Part shown: in pieces, positions 45,981-57,800 of the stretch
Numbering within the stretch: position 1 is the stretch's first letter
How the letters are laid out: every line of letters begins with the position of its first letter
Assembly: GCA_022497145.1 (NCBI GenBank)
Contig: MU385916.1
Coordinates: forward strand, 119,006-183,005
Source: Rostrohypoxylon terebratum
Lineage: Eukaryota; Ascomycota; Sordariomycetes; Xylariales; Hypoxylaceae
Length of the DNA: 64,000 bases
Direction: 5' to 3'
The notes under the pieces: generated by a model
Seen by the model: the letters and a program-made list of their open reading frames with translations, nothing else
Databases searched by the model: none
Told to the model about the DNA's origin: nothing
Program-made: the position numbers and the translations under genes

Positions 45981-48726
45981 ATGAGCTGGGCACAGGTCTC
46001 CGCCATGGGAGCTGGTGGAAATGGATCTGGTATTCCGGGCGCCGGTGGCCAGGAAATGCCTGGAGGCGCATCCGGGAATCACTCAAACCAACCACATGCC
46101 ACCGAGTACACATTACAAGGTACGGTTTTATCATATTATATATAATTATAGCTTAGTAATCTCCTAAGAATTTCTATTGGCTAACTCAACCTGTTTCCTC
46201 TACTAGGTGTTATGCGCTTCCTCCAAACCGAGTGGCATCGACATGAACGAGACAGAAATGCTTGGGAAATCGAACGCCAAGAGATGAAAGGAAGAATCGC
46301 CGCCCTCGAAGGCTCGGCTAGAAGAGCAGATGCTACCCAGAAGGCACTCAAAAGATATGTCACTATTCTGGAAAAGAAGGTGAAGGACCAGGCTGCCCAG
46401 CTAAAACTTGCTTCTTCAATGCCTTCCACGACAGACCATTCTGTGAAACAACCTCCAAAGATCGATAGAGCTGCTCTGATACAAGAGAAGCTGAAGTGTA
46501 TGTACAGAACTAGACCTCCTGATATCCAGTGGCATGGTATTTGCGAATTAGGAATTACTAACTTGGATATAGCGTCTGGCGAGAAACCGAAAGAGCCAGT
46601 ACCCGGCTTAGAAGGTCTTCTAGGCGAACGTGTTCAGGAAGACGAGGAGCGCGAGAATCTCAGGGTCTTTTTAGATCAGTGCCAAGCTGAATTTACTTAC
46701 CTAATGGTCACCCCCGCCAACCCTATGCCCCCACGAGAATCTCCGCCTTTGCCACTGATGGAAGAGGGGGACTTTGGACTGCCTATGAATCAGCAACCTC
46801 TCGACGCGGCCTTCCAAGCGTTGAGGCTCAATCAAAACCATGTGAAGGACCCGGGCGCGCGCCCAGGCGCAGGAAATACTAACAATCACCATGTACCGGC
46901 GATGCAACAAGGTCATAGCGTAAACCTGCCCCCCAAGAATGCTGACTTGCAATCGGCACCTATGGTTCGATCGGGCGAGGGTCCTGCTCAAATATACTCT
47001 CATCCTAGCGATTGGCCTGTCTCTGGCCCCCCTGCGGCCCGACTGCAAGAAGATGCGAATTCAAGAGTGAACCATTCGAATGAGTCTGCACGCCCCGACT
47101 TTGGCGATGCTCCACCAGAGAAGCGAGGACCAACTGATAACGACGCTTGGGATTTCGGCGAAGGCAATTTCCCTGATTCAGCGTCTACGCAGCAACTACA
47201 GCCTCTTACTCATCGCCCGGATACCGATGCTTTCCCTAACGCCGAAAATCTGCCTAAGTCTCCTAATCGTGGACCCTCTTCCCACAGACGAAAGACTTCC
47301 ATGTCCCGCAGGAAGAGCGCTGATCAGGAATTGTCTCTTAACGGCATGTCACAGAAAACGGAGAGTGGTAGCTTCAAGCTCCGTTATGGGCTACGTGGAC
47401 ATTTAAACGCGGTTCGCACGGTTATATTCTCGGGGGGTGGAAGTCCCGGTGAGCCGGAGATTTGCACGGCTGGCGACGATGGTTTGATCAAGCGTTTCCA
47501 TATTCCACGCGAGACCCCGGGCCATCTCGGAAACATATCGTCCGATCTCGACGTGCCTGCCGATTTCACCCATCGTGGACATACCGGTGCGGTGTTATCG
47601 CTCACATCGTGGTCTCCATCGCCCAACTTTTCCACCGGCGGCCGTGCCCAAGGCGACGGTTGGATTTTCTCAGGTGGTCAGGATGCGACTATCAGAGTAT
47701 GGGAACGCGGTAGGGTAGATCCTAAAGCGACTCTTGACGGACATACCGATGCCGTTTGGGCTATTTGTGTATTACCTGCGACTCTTGGTTCTGTTTTCGG
47801 TCAGAGTAACCCATATGGCACACCTGACCGAATCCTAGTCGTTTCTGGAGCTGCTGATGGAGCAGTAAAGATATGGGCTGTCAGCGCACCACCACAGCTA
47901 ACGTCACCGCAGCCGGGGCCACCTCGTCGTGGTGCGGGAAGTGGACGAGTTAGAGGCAACTCCATGAGTTCCGGATCACAGTTCCCAAGTTCACCTCAGC
48001 CTAATATGGCATCAAATTCACCGTTTCACTACACCTTGGTCCACGATATCCGCCGATCTAACGGTTCGCGGGCCTCGCCGACGTGCATTACCCCGTTGTC
48101 AGCTAACGGAGAGACCTTTGTTGTCAGTTACTCAGATGCTGCTATTATCGTATTCGATACAAGATTAGGCGAGGAGATTGGCTCTATGGCTAGCCTCGAG
48201 ACCTACGACAGTACAATAGCTACAAGCGTTAATTCCGTCGTTGCGACCACGGCAGGTCTCGACCAGGGTTCCGGGCCAGGTCTGGGTGACGATGACACCA
48301 GTGGACCTACTGGCGGTAGTGGTACGGCTAGTAGTGGGATCGAGGGCGTAATAATATCTGGACACGAAGACCGCTTTATACGGTTCTTTGATGCCAATAG
48401 CGGTACGTTTGCTGATTTATCCCTCTTTTCTCTCTTAATCATACATATCTCTAATGCGTTCAAAAGGTCAATGTACATACAACATGCTCGCACACCCTGC
48501 GTCTATCTCATCTCTTTCTCTCAGCCCTGACGGTCGCGAGCTCGTTTCTGCTGGTCACGACGCAAGCCTTCGGTTCTGGTCTCTAGAAAAGCGGACATGC
48601 ACTCAAGAGATCACCAGCCACCGGATCATGAGAGGAGAGGGTGTTTGCTCCGTCGTCTGGAGCCAGGACGGTCGGTGGGTTGTCAGTGGCGGAGGGGATG
48701 GAGTTGTAAAGGTATTTGCGCGGTAA
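45981..48726 (+). CDS. pro11: Striatin homologue, STRIPAK scaffold
   Basis: Three exons, 45981-46119, 46207-48402 and 48467-48726, give 864 residues. The N-terminus holds the striatin helix [44 protein letters not shown] (about 42-87), covering the caveolin-binding/coiled-coil region that binds PP2A. A long disordered middle (about 150-425) follows. From about residue 430 there are WD40 repeats (RGHLNAVRTVIFS, HTGAVLSLTSW...WIFSGGQDATIRVW, GHTDAVWAICVLP, VSGAADGAVKIWAV, SGHEDRFIRFFD, HPASISSLSLSPDGRELVSAGHDASLRFW, SVVWSQDGRWVVSGGGDGVVKVF). Striatin is the B''' subunit of PP2A in STRIPAK and controls fruiting-body development and hyphal fusion in Sordariomycetes. Both introns are phase 1 with consensus ends. 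Homology is certain. Confidence 0.94.
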
Positions 48727-49519
48727 TGCCTGCCGCCGTGTGATGTTTGTGGGTAATACATGAGGGGAAATTATGGCAGTGGTATGCACCTAGCCGAGGA
48801 GTTGGTGGAATTATCCTGCGACAGAACGAATCTCACACCAGACGGATGATCCTATTCGATGCTCTCGACTATTACTTGAGACACATTCATGAGTTTGGGG
48901 AAATCGACTAATGCATGAAAGGGGCTTACATTTGCGGTTCACGTTCGAGCCCGAGGTGGAGCAGGCTCGTGTATAAAAATTTATGAAATTTCAGAATAAT
49001 GGGAGAAGGGTGCTGTTACGTTGTGCGACTTCAGAGGTCGCTGCGGATCTATACCCATAACCAATCAGGGACAGGATATGAAAGCAGTCTAGTTCAGCTG
49101 AGGTTATGATCAGCAGCTCGAATGGGGTCTACCCAGGCCTCACGGGACGGGGACGGAGACATTGGGAGGATGTTGTGGAATTCTTGACGTGTAGATACCT
49201 AGGTGGTGTATGAACGCGGCTTTGGTACTTTGCGGAGCATAGCACTTCCAAGGTTACGGATGTAAAGAATAAGAAAAAAAAATCCTGTTACAACTCATTC
49301 TACTTTGCATTTGACTACCTATGACTACCTAGGTAGGATCCACGATCCTGCATATGAATCTATCCCCAGTTTGCTATTGGGTCTGCCCCCGCGTTTTAGT
49401 CAGCAATGTGTGCCCTGATGTTTCATTGGATGATTTTTGCACTTAGCTTCCACGAGATATGAGCCAAAATGATAGTTCGTCTAAGCATGTAACAATTTAC
49501 CGAGGTACAATCTCAATCA
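48727..49519. other. Intergenic, striatin to tRNA-Glu
   Basis: 793 nt. CCTAGGTAGG motifs near 49197 and 49318-49337. Nothing else recognised. Confidence 0.45.
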
Positions 49520-49612
49520 TCCGAATTGGTGTAGTGGCTAACATTTGACGCTCTCAAGATTCTGACGTATCTAAGAACCGTCAAGCCCGGGGTTCGATTC
49601 CCCGATTCGGAG
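49520..49612 (+). tRNA. tRNA-Glu (CUC) with intron
   Basis: The 7-bp acceptor TCCGAAT/ATTCGGA, D-arm GTGTAGTGGCTAACA (A box) and T-arm GGGGTTCGATTCCCC (B box) form a full cloverleaf. The anticodon stem TGACG/CGTCA encloses C32 T33 CTC A37, giving anticodon CUC at 49553-49555. A 21-nt intron (49557-49577) lies at the canonical position one base 3' of the anticodon; without it and with the discriminator G the tRNA is 72 nt, the normal size for tRNA-Glu. Identity elements agree with Glu (TCC start, discriminator G). A poly-T tract follows directly. Confidence 0.93.
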
Positions 49613-49614
49613 TC

Positions 49615-49621
49615 TTTTTTT
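49615..49621 (+). terminator. RNA polymerase III terminator
   Basis: A run of seven T residues begins three bases after the discriminator of tRNA-Glu. Confidence 0.8.
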
Positions 49622-50767
49622 GATTTTTTGACGATTTCATCTCCAAGCCCTCATTTTCCAATTAGTATATGTCTGAGTTGTTTTTTATTTCAATATAGAA
49701 TTTTACTATGTACCTAGCTAGATTCATTAAGGAGCATGTGACCGCGTAGTGCACACAGCCTTAGGCTCTATTGCTCCAATGCGCTAGAGTGTGACCTCCA
49801 CTGACGTTGATTTAGAGTTGAAAGGAGGTACCTTCCTGATACAAGCGTATCCTATCCTAGGTATACATCGTATGACATAAAATCACATTTGTATGTATCC
49901 GAGAGGGTGGCAATGACGTATTGATTTTCTATGATTTTTTATATCTCGATTTCGCAACAGTTTGGATGTCCTATTCATTTAGACACACTCTTTTTATCCA
50001 CCAATCTCCGGACTGTCCCCTTCCGCTCAACCCGATCTTGCCCAACCATGGCAAAGGCAGCGCACTATCTCCGTTCACCCTACCACAGCGTTATCTCGCA
50101 CCTGGTATAAGAATAGGCACGTACACAAGTCGAGTATAAGCCTTGCGAGCGCGTAGACGTATCGCCAAATCTCGATATCCTATCTCCTCTCTTCTTCTGG
50201 TCTTCCCCATATCCTAGCTGCTCCTCAAGCCCACCATCTGGAATCTCTCCCCTTTCTTTCTCTTTCTCTTTCTCTATCTCGCCCCTATCCTAACCCATCT
50301 ATCCATCCCGATCGATGATGCATACCTAGGTATATTGAATATGTCAAAAAAAGTGCAAGGAGGGGGTATCATGGCAGCACGCATATGCAAGTCCAATCTC
50401 TTCTAAACAAAAACCCAAGGACAAAAAACAAAACAAAACAGAAACAAAACAGAAAGCGAAGACGGGAGTGTCTAAAAGCGATATAAAAAACTAAATCAAG
50501 CAAGCAAGCCGACCACCGCACGCGCGTACTATTCCGTAGAATATCAGTAGAAGAAAAAAAACAAGTTAGCAAAGCTTTTCTGTTTTGTTTCGATCGATAC
50601 TCCACGCTGTTAAGTCAGTTATATTCTTTCAGTTCCAAATCCAAAGGTATAACAATTCCCCTCTCCCCTCTCCTCTTATCTATTCTTCGCTATCTTCCAC
50701 TTCTTTGAACCCCGCTTGATGTCCCATTACACGGACCTCAATTCTTGCTATTTTAGCCTTTCCCCCG
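49622..50767. other. Intergenic, tRNA to TBC gene 3' end
   Basis: 1.15 kb. It contains a pyrimidine-rich TTTCTC run (50252-50278) and an AAAAC-rich run (about 50423-50453). No gene recognised; some of it is probably the 3' UTR of the TBC gene. Confidence 0.45.
50252..50278. repeat. TTTCTC simple repeat
   Basis: Short C/T-rich hexanucleotide repeat. Confidence 0.75.
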
Positions 50768-53700
50768 TCACCCAAGTCCAAGCGAAGCCTCCTCTTCCGA
50801 CGGCAATGGCGTGAGCCTTTCCCTCGCGTCGTCGAAGTCGTCGATGTCATCCAGGGCGCTCAGGGCAGTGACGCTGCTGTTCTCGCTGTCTTCTTTGGGA
50901 CGCGGGGCAGGGCTTGGGAGAGCTGAGACGCTTTCCTCTGTGACGAGTGCCGGAGCCGACAGCGCCTTTTGCGCACGCCAAGCGGCGCTACGCTCCTCGC
51001 GTTCCTTCATCATCTGCTTGTCGGCTTCGATCGCCTTGGCGCGTCTATCTTCAACTTCTTCTCTGCGGACAACCCTTCTGAGCCCCTCGGACGCTTGAAT
51101 CAGGCCGTCGATGCTAATGGCGTGGTTGGTCATCTGGTGGTTGATGTACGTATATATTGAGGCTGGGGTTTCGCATTGGAGCAGTTGTCTCTCGTTGAGT
51201 TTGAGCAGGGCGAGCGCAACCTGGAACAAGAAAGTACTTCCGTCATTTATGCAGAGTACCACGTCCCAGACGCGGAAAAGGGCCTCGGCGGAGAGACAGT
51301 CGGTAAACACGCTCAGGAACCATTGGAAAGTCAAGGCCTCGAGCTCGATACTAAGCATGTCGAGATGCTGCGATAACTTTGGGAGAACCTGACCGACGTA
51401 TTGGCGGAGAACTTGTTGATCCGCGCGGGATGCCATCAAGCTGTGGTCGTAGTATCCTTGCGGTAGAATGCGCTCAATGAACGAGACGAAGACCCAGAAG
51501 GCATCTTCTGCGGATGGCATGATAAGCAACAAATTTGCGGCAATTAGATTCATTCCTTGGCAGTACCCAACCTCGGGGTTGTGTCTAGCATACGCCCGCA
51601 GGACTTCGTGTAACTTGGCGACGCCAGGTCCCTTGCGGAAGAATATGTTATCGGTAAGCGTGCGGTTGATATCCATTTCGATCTGCGAGATAACCGCGGC
51701 GTCATCGATTTCGCTAGATCTAGTGGCTAGATCGTGGTAGTAGCCGGGAGTTCGCTTAGAAAGAGCACCGGAGCATTCTGCCCAGATCTTCGGACGATTC
51801 GCCACAGGAATTCCGCCAAGCACTAAATTTCGGAATTCATTCCATTTCGCGCGCCCAACTTTTCCCTTTACTCCGAGGTCCGCGATACCGATGGTCTCGC
51901 CATCAGTTAGTTTGGCTTCTGGAATCATGACCGGAGCGGTTTGAAAGCGGGCTTCGGCCGCGGCTGCTGCATTAGCAGCCGCAGCCTCACCCTCCCGTTT
52001 GCGCTCAGCACGCACTTTTCGTAGAAATTCGTTCCATCGGACTGATCTTTCTCTTTGTAGGTTGTCATGAACATCGTTCAACTGCTTCAATAAAAGTTTC
52101 ACCGCTTCGACATCTTCGTGTACTAATGTAGCTGTAGCTGACTCTGGTTCCGGCTGTGGACTTGCTTCTCTCCCTAGAGCAGAAATGGTGGTACTAGCAG
52201 ATGGAACGAACCCACGCTCGTCGGAGTTTATCATGCTTGGAGACCTAGGAATTTCCGTCCCTTCGAGCACTTCTATATTCGAAGCCATGATCGAGGGGGT
52301 ATGTGAGAGAAGCTCTGTCGGGAAAGTAGCAATCCTAAGATAGTCCTGCCACCTCTTCGCCTTGCCTTGCTCAATAGGACCCTCAACGGACGTTGGGCTT
52401 TCCGGGCGATCATCGTTCCCGACATCGCAGTTAGATCCTGCTTCGTCGTCTATCAAATTCGGTGATAAACCAGATCGTCCACCGGAAAGCATTTCGTGTC
52501 CTTTCTTCATTTGAAGAGCAACCTGGGCTGCTTCCCGTTGTCTCTTCTTTCGACGCTGATCGTAAATAAATCCAAAGCGGTCGATTAAGTGCTCGCTATT
52601 ATGATAATTGTTATATAATTGCGACAAAGCCGGTGGTTGGCCTTCGGGGGAGAATATAGTGTCCATTTCCACGGGGCCAAAGTTATCAGATCTCGTCGCT
52701 GACGAGTTCTCGGGGTTGGCGCCTACGCCATCCCATCTCTCACGTGGTCGAGAAAATTGTATGTTCGGGGGTTTAGGAGTACTGCGTCGCATTGACATGA
52801 GCGATTTAGGGCCTCCTTGTGTGGACACTCCTCGGTTCGAGGCGCCTGTGTTGGCGCTGGCGTTTGATGATGACCTCACGGAACCACCTTGACCTGCAGA
52901 ATCCGACCTTCCCCTACTAGAATCGGAATCGCGGACCGAGGTGCCCTTCCCGGCCACAAGCTGCAGAGCCATACTAGCAAAAGAAGCCGAAGCTTTCCTA
53001 GGTGTGTTTTCGGAGTAGATACTCGAAGCGCGACTAGAGCTCCGAGCAGAGTCCGCATTCGGCGGGATGAATAAATCTTCTTGTATAGGAGGACGGCGGT
53101 CCGCCGGCGTAGGTGCATGGATAACAGTCTTTCCGATATCCTCATTAATGCTGCCGGCTCGGCTCGGCTTCCTGCTTGTCCCACCCCAGAGATAATCCTT
53201 CCAAGCCTTCATGGTGCCTTTGTTTGTAGCATTATCTCTGGGGACAGACAGACTACTCGCCCTAACCGTGGCATCATTCACATCTCTGAGACCAAGCGCA
53301 TTGTACGATATGGAATCCTCTATTGCGTCACTCATCAAGCCGGAGACGTCCCCGGTTGGCGGACATTTTGTCTTGTCTTGCGCCTGAAGCTCCGCTTCGA
53401 CCGATCGCAGTTTTGTCTCAAGGTCAAGATTCGATAATCCGCAGCCTAATATGATTTTTCTTAGTGCCCTTTCCCTCTCGTCTGCCCTTCGTCGTATTCT
53501 AGCGATCTGGAGGTCGCGATGGGCTAGGTCCTCGGCGATCTGGCGCACAAGGTGAACGGCACCGTGCTTCGCAATTAGACGTTCGATATGTTCATCGTTG
53601 GCATGGTGGAGGGCACCGGGTATTTTCTGTGTTGTTAAGGGGGTGTCGTCGAACAGCGCATTGCGCGCCGATTTCTGCGTCTCGGATGTAGTCAGGGTGT

Positions 53701-54010
53701 GGACAATAGAGGTTTTGATAGGTGTCTCAGATATTTTGCTCTCGATATTATTGATGGAGGCATGGTTGGACTCGGGAGTTGCGAAGGAGTGTTCGTGACG
53801 CGGGGACTGAGGAGAAAATGATGGGAAGGAAGTGAGGGACTTGTCGGAAGCGGCGACAGAAGAAGCTGAACTCGACGGCTGCGAGATCAGTTTCCTAGGC
53901 TTCGATTTCGCGCGCGTCGAGTGGTTTCGGGAGATCCTAGCGGAGGCCGAGGTTGTAGAAAGCTGTGATGTCGATCGCTCTAAGGACGCATTTGACTCTG
54001 GGGAATCCAT
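50768..54010 (-). CDS. TBC-domain Rab GTPase-activating protein
   Basis: A single exon of 1080 residues. The N-terminal 650 residues are mostly disordered Ser-rich sequence with a coiled-coil-like helix (about 150-215). A helix with an Ala run (about 670-695) leads into the TBC domain (about 715-960): RNLVLGGIPVANRPKIWAECSG, the arginine finger in IEMDINRTL (Arg about 781) and the glutamine finger in EVGYCQGMN (Gln about 817). Both catalytic fingers are intact, so it should stimulate GTP hydrolysis by a Rab through the dual-finger mechanism. A charged helix follows (RREEVEDRRAKAIEADKQMMKEREERSAAWRAQ). The Rab partner cannot be read from sequence. The architecture resembles large fungal TBC proteins of the Gyp/Msb group. 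Confidence 0.9.
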   Translation of the reverse strand: MDSPESNASLERSTSQLSTTSASARISRNHSTRAKSKPRKLISQPSSSASSVAASDKSLTSFPSFSPQSPRHEHSFATPESNHASINNIESKISETPIKTSIVHTLTTSETQKSARNALFDDTPLTTQKIPGALHHANDEHIERLIAKHGAVHLVRQIAEDLAHRDLQIARIRRRADERERALRKIILGCGLSNLDLETKLRSVEAELQAQDKTKCPPTGDVSGLMSDAIEDSISYNALGLRDVNDATVRASSLSVPRDNATNKGTMKAWKDYLWGGTSRKPSRAGSINEDIGKTVIHAPTPADRRPPIQEDLFIPPNADSARSSSRASSIYSENTPRKASASFASMALQLVAGKGTSVRDSDSSRGRSDSAGQGGSVRSSSNASANTGASNRGVSTQGGPKSLMSMRRSTPKPPNIQFSRPRERWDGVGANPENSSATRSDNFGPVEMDTIFSPEGQPPALSQLYNNYHNSEHLIDRFGFIYDQRRKKRQREAAQVALQMKKGHEMLSGGRSGLSPNLIDDEAGSNCDVGNDDRPESPTSVEGPIEQGKAKRWQDYLRIATFPTELLSHTPSIMASNIEVLEGTEIPRSPSMINSDERGFVPSASTTISALGREASPQPEPESATATLVHEDVEAVKLLLKQLNDVHDNLQRERSVRWNEFLRKVRAERKREGEAAAANAAAAAEARFQTAPVMIPEAKLTDGETIGIADLGVKGKVGRAKWNEFRNLVLGGIPVANRPKIWAECSGALSKRTPGYYHDLATRSSEIDDAAVISQIEMDINRTLTDNIFFRKGPGVAKLHEVLRAYARHNPEVGYCQGMNLIAANLLLIMPSAEDAFWVFVSFIERILPQGYYDHSLMASRADQQVLRQYVGQVLPKLSQHLDMLSIELEALTFQWFLSVFTDCLSAEALFRVWDVVLCINDGSTFLFQVALALLKLNERQLLQCETPASIYTYINHQMTNHAISIDGLIQASEGLRRVVRREEVEDRRAKAIEADKQMMKEREERSAAWRAQKALSAPALVTEESVSALPSPAPRPKEDSENSSVTALSALDDIDDFDDARERLTPLPSEEEASLGLG

Positions 54011-54878
54011 ATTCTCGTCTTCCTAAGAATCATGATCTCTCTTTCCAGATGCTCGTCCCTCTTCCGTCTTCAATTACCAGTTCCCTCTTTCGCTCTACAA
54101 GTTGGAACAAGACTCGTACGGCCATAAAGGTGAGGACATCGGGTTTGAGTGAGGAGAGTGTGTGCCTAAGCAGATGAAAAGAAGGTAAGGCAGGAATTGC
54201 AAAGTAAGATTGATAAGGTCTTAGTTGTGAAGTACCTAGTAAAATGGAGTGACGATATATTATGGTTTATGGTTTATGATTTATGCAAGAATGATGGATG
54301 ATGCATCCATGGGTGTGGCATGTACATGGATAGTATAGTGTATGCCCAATATGTAAGTATAGCACCATACTAGGTAATATTATGGAGTACTATTATGGAT
54401 TCCATCTAACTCTATCCATTCCAATCCCCATATTAATAATCCCACTAGCGGCACAACCAACCCACACCAACGGTCTACTCAGTAGGTACCTATGTAACCA
54501 TGATGCAGCGTCTTCCTTATCTACCCGACGATTACCTAACTAGGTTGCTAGGATACCCCCACTATGCTTATGTAAGCTGGTAACGCCCCCTTTTCTCTTC
54601 CCCCTCATCTTTTGAAGTTGCAATCTCCATCCTTCGTAATTCCTAGATAACAAAAGTCCCCGTCGTTAATTCATCTAACATATGTGGAAGAATAAATCCA
54701 GGAATGCCAATGAAGACTTTTTTAAAAACCAATTCGCTATTGTCTATCTAATGTCTCAAAAATCAATTATTCCCTCAATAGCGCCAGCCCTTCTATCCCT
54801 TAGACCATTTCTTCTCCAACTGAACAACCAAAAGCACAAGCAGGTAGGCTGAACCGCTCACTGCCGACAAGACGAAGA
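54011..54878. other. Intergenic, upstream of the TBC gene
   Basis: 868 nt between two minus-strand genes. A short GGTTTATG/TATGGTTTATG duplication is near 54261-54285. No gene seen. Confidence 0.45.
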
Positions 54879-57800
54879 TTATTTTTTGAAGACGAATTTG
54901 AACTCGAATTCTTCTACCTGTTCTTGATCCCGTACGGTGCGCCGAGCCTTAAACTCGACAACTGATCCAGAACTAACCTCTTTTTCATCACGAGCCTCAA
55001 CCTCCTCGCCGTCTCGAGGGCCTTCTGTGTTCCCTGCGCCAACTGTTGCATCGCTGCGCACTTTGCTGTTGTTAGTCTTTAGATTGGCATTCTCCTGTAT
55101 GTTGTCGTTATGTTGTCCATTGGCATCATTTTGTCGATTTGACTTCTCAGATTGCTCAATCGTCCTGTGTTGGCTAGTCCTCCGGCTATAATCCCCTCCG
55201 CGTGGGCTCCGACCAGGTGATCTGCCTATTCTTGGATCACGCAGGAATTCAGTAGAGCTTTCGGCTACCCGCGACCTCAATAGCCCTACTTCTTCCTGAG
55301 TCTGGAAAGATTCTGCTCTTGGCATTTGATACGCAGGATATTTAAATAGCTCAGAAGATTCGGGATGTTCTGTAGACTTCACACTTGCTGAGGATCTCAA
55401 CGAAGATAGTCCCGGATCGACCAACGAAGAATGTACTGGAATCGGAGCATGTGGGTATACTCGAGGTGACGAGATGAGTAACGGAGAAACATCTGCATTA
55501 GATACTAATTCATAGTACGATTGGTTGGGAGGGTTGTTGTAATGCTCTTGTTCTGGCCCAGCATAACCCTGCCAGTAAGGGTACGGCTGCATCAGCTGTT
55601 GACGCCCATCGCTGGTGTAAGGTGCGTATAACAATTGCGGCGGCAAATCCGGCGATAAATATGACGGATTGTACTGCTGATTTTGGTATATGGAGTACGG
55701 ATTGGTCCAGGTATCCTGTTGGTGTGAGGTGACTGATAACCGAGATGACTCGGACATCTCAAATGTCCCATCCGTATTCCTTTCGCTACATTCTTGATTC
55801 TGTGCTTTAATAGACAATCCAGGTTCAGGCGCATCCTTACTACGGAGTGCTACTGTTTTCGAGGACGTCTGTGGCTTTACACTAGCCTCCGACCCCCTTT
55901 CCCGTAACGATTGTCGACTTCTACCTAGTTTTTCAGAATCATGCTGAAGAAAGGATGGCTGTGGCTTGTTTGAAGATCTTCCGCAATGAACTTGGATTTG
56001 AGGCTCTTGTCCTGGCTCCGACGTAAGCTCCATTTCACTATCCTGTGGTTTAGGTTGTGGCTGAAGAGCTGTCGAAGTTATACCGGACGTAAGAACCAGA
56101 AACGATTGAGGCTTTTGATTAGATATGGGACGGTCGCTTAGTAAGGATTCACCATTGACCTTAGTCTCGTTCGGAGTCCCATGCGCCTCTGGAGTGCTAG
56201 AAATAAGGGACGTTGATTTAGAATATGGTGGAGAGAAGTCATTTCCACTGCTTTCAGACTTGAGGGTTGCTTCCGCGTACGACATCTCGTCGGGCGACTT
56301 GATTATGCCAAACATGGTGTCGATAAGCTGTGGATTCGACTTGTAGACCGAGTGCTGGTTCAAGATTCTTTCTTCAATAGCCTTCTCCTAGAAGCCCGAG
56401 GATTCGAGTTGCGAATCCTGTGCTTTGGGTAATATGGTGCTATGATGTCCCGACAGGGGTTCGGTGTCCCTAAAATCGGTTTTATCTTTCGCTTCTCTAT
56501 CGCATCCGTCCCGACTCTCTCCCATATCTCGCGATCTAGCCACTTTATTGTTGTCTTCTAGCTCCATACCCTCGATTGATTGAATTTGGGAAAACCGATC
56601 GAGTCGCTCCCAGTGCTCTGACGTTTGCTCCGTCCACTGGCCATTTCGCAGTTGATCTATTTCTTGAGTTTCGATTAAATCCGAAATATCTTCAATTGTA
56701 GAATCTGCCTTTACTGTCGTATCTAGGGATTTCTGGATACCATCGCATAATTTCAGGGCAGGAGATGGTTGTCTGAATTCTTCCATATTGTCGTCTTGGG
56801 TTTGTTCTGAAATGATTGTCTCTTCCATTCTTTTCGCCTCTTCGGCCTCCTAGGCTTCCTTGGCTTCCTTGGCTTCTCTGGCTTCTCTGGCTTCTCTGGC
56901 TTTCTGGGCAGCTTCTTCTTGTTCTTTTTTCCTCTTTTCCTTCAACTCTCGTCTAGCTTGTTCCGCCCTATTCTTTTTCTCCCACTTTGCAGCAGCGGTC
57001 CTCTTCCTCTTCTCTTTCTTCTTTGCATTCCTCTCTTTCGCTTTAGCCATAGCTGCCCTTTCCGCCTCCTCTTCTTTCTTAGCATCGAAACTTCCGTCAC
57101 TTTTTGCATCATGGAGTGTAGGCTCAGAAGTTTTGTCTAGGTAGTTTCTATCAGGATGAGGTAGACTTGATTGGGGTATATTCACTGGACCTGCAGCTTG
57201 CGTATCATTCATTTGGGAGAGATTGTCCTCGGTCAGGGGTAAAGTACTCGGTTGAACATCGACCTGTTCTCGCTTTTTTGCTTCCGTTGCTCGAGATTCG
57301 TTTGCTATTTCGAATTCTGCCACGGCCGCTGTCACGAGTTCTTCCCACCGACTTTTGGGAAGATCTTCACCTCGGTCGATCGTCTCTTCTGCACGGAGTG
57401 TCGCAGAGCTCGAACAACTGATAGATGCACCATCCTCTATATTTGAGCTATTGAATTCAGCGTTGTCTTGGCTTTTCTCGGAATTTGGGTCTGGTATTTG
57501 AGTTTCGATTCGAGCGGTCATTTTAGGAAGTGAAATGTTACCTCCTTTACATTTTCCTGTGGCCGATTTATTTTCTCGTACGCTTTTGTCTCTCACAGCC
57601 GATGTATCTTGAAGGTCCACGTTCGATTTTCCATTGCCTTTTGAGCTTCTAAGATCTGCACCGCTGCAAAATCTAATGTACTGATCTTTGTCCATGGGCT
57701 GGTGTGGCTTATCTTCCTTCTCCTTTTCAATAGCTACTAGCTTCTTTTTCTTTTTCTTCTGTGCCGCCTTCTTCTTCCACTGAGGTGTGTTTCCCTTTGA

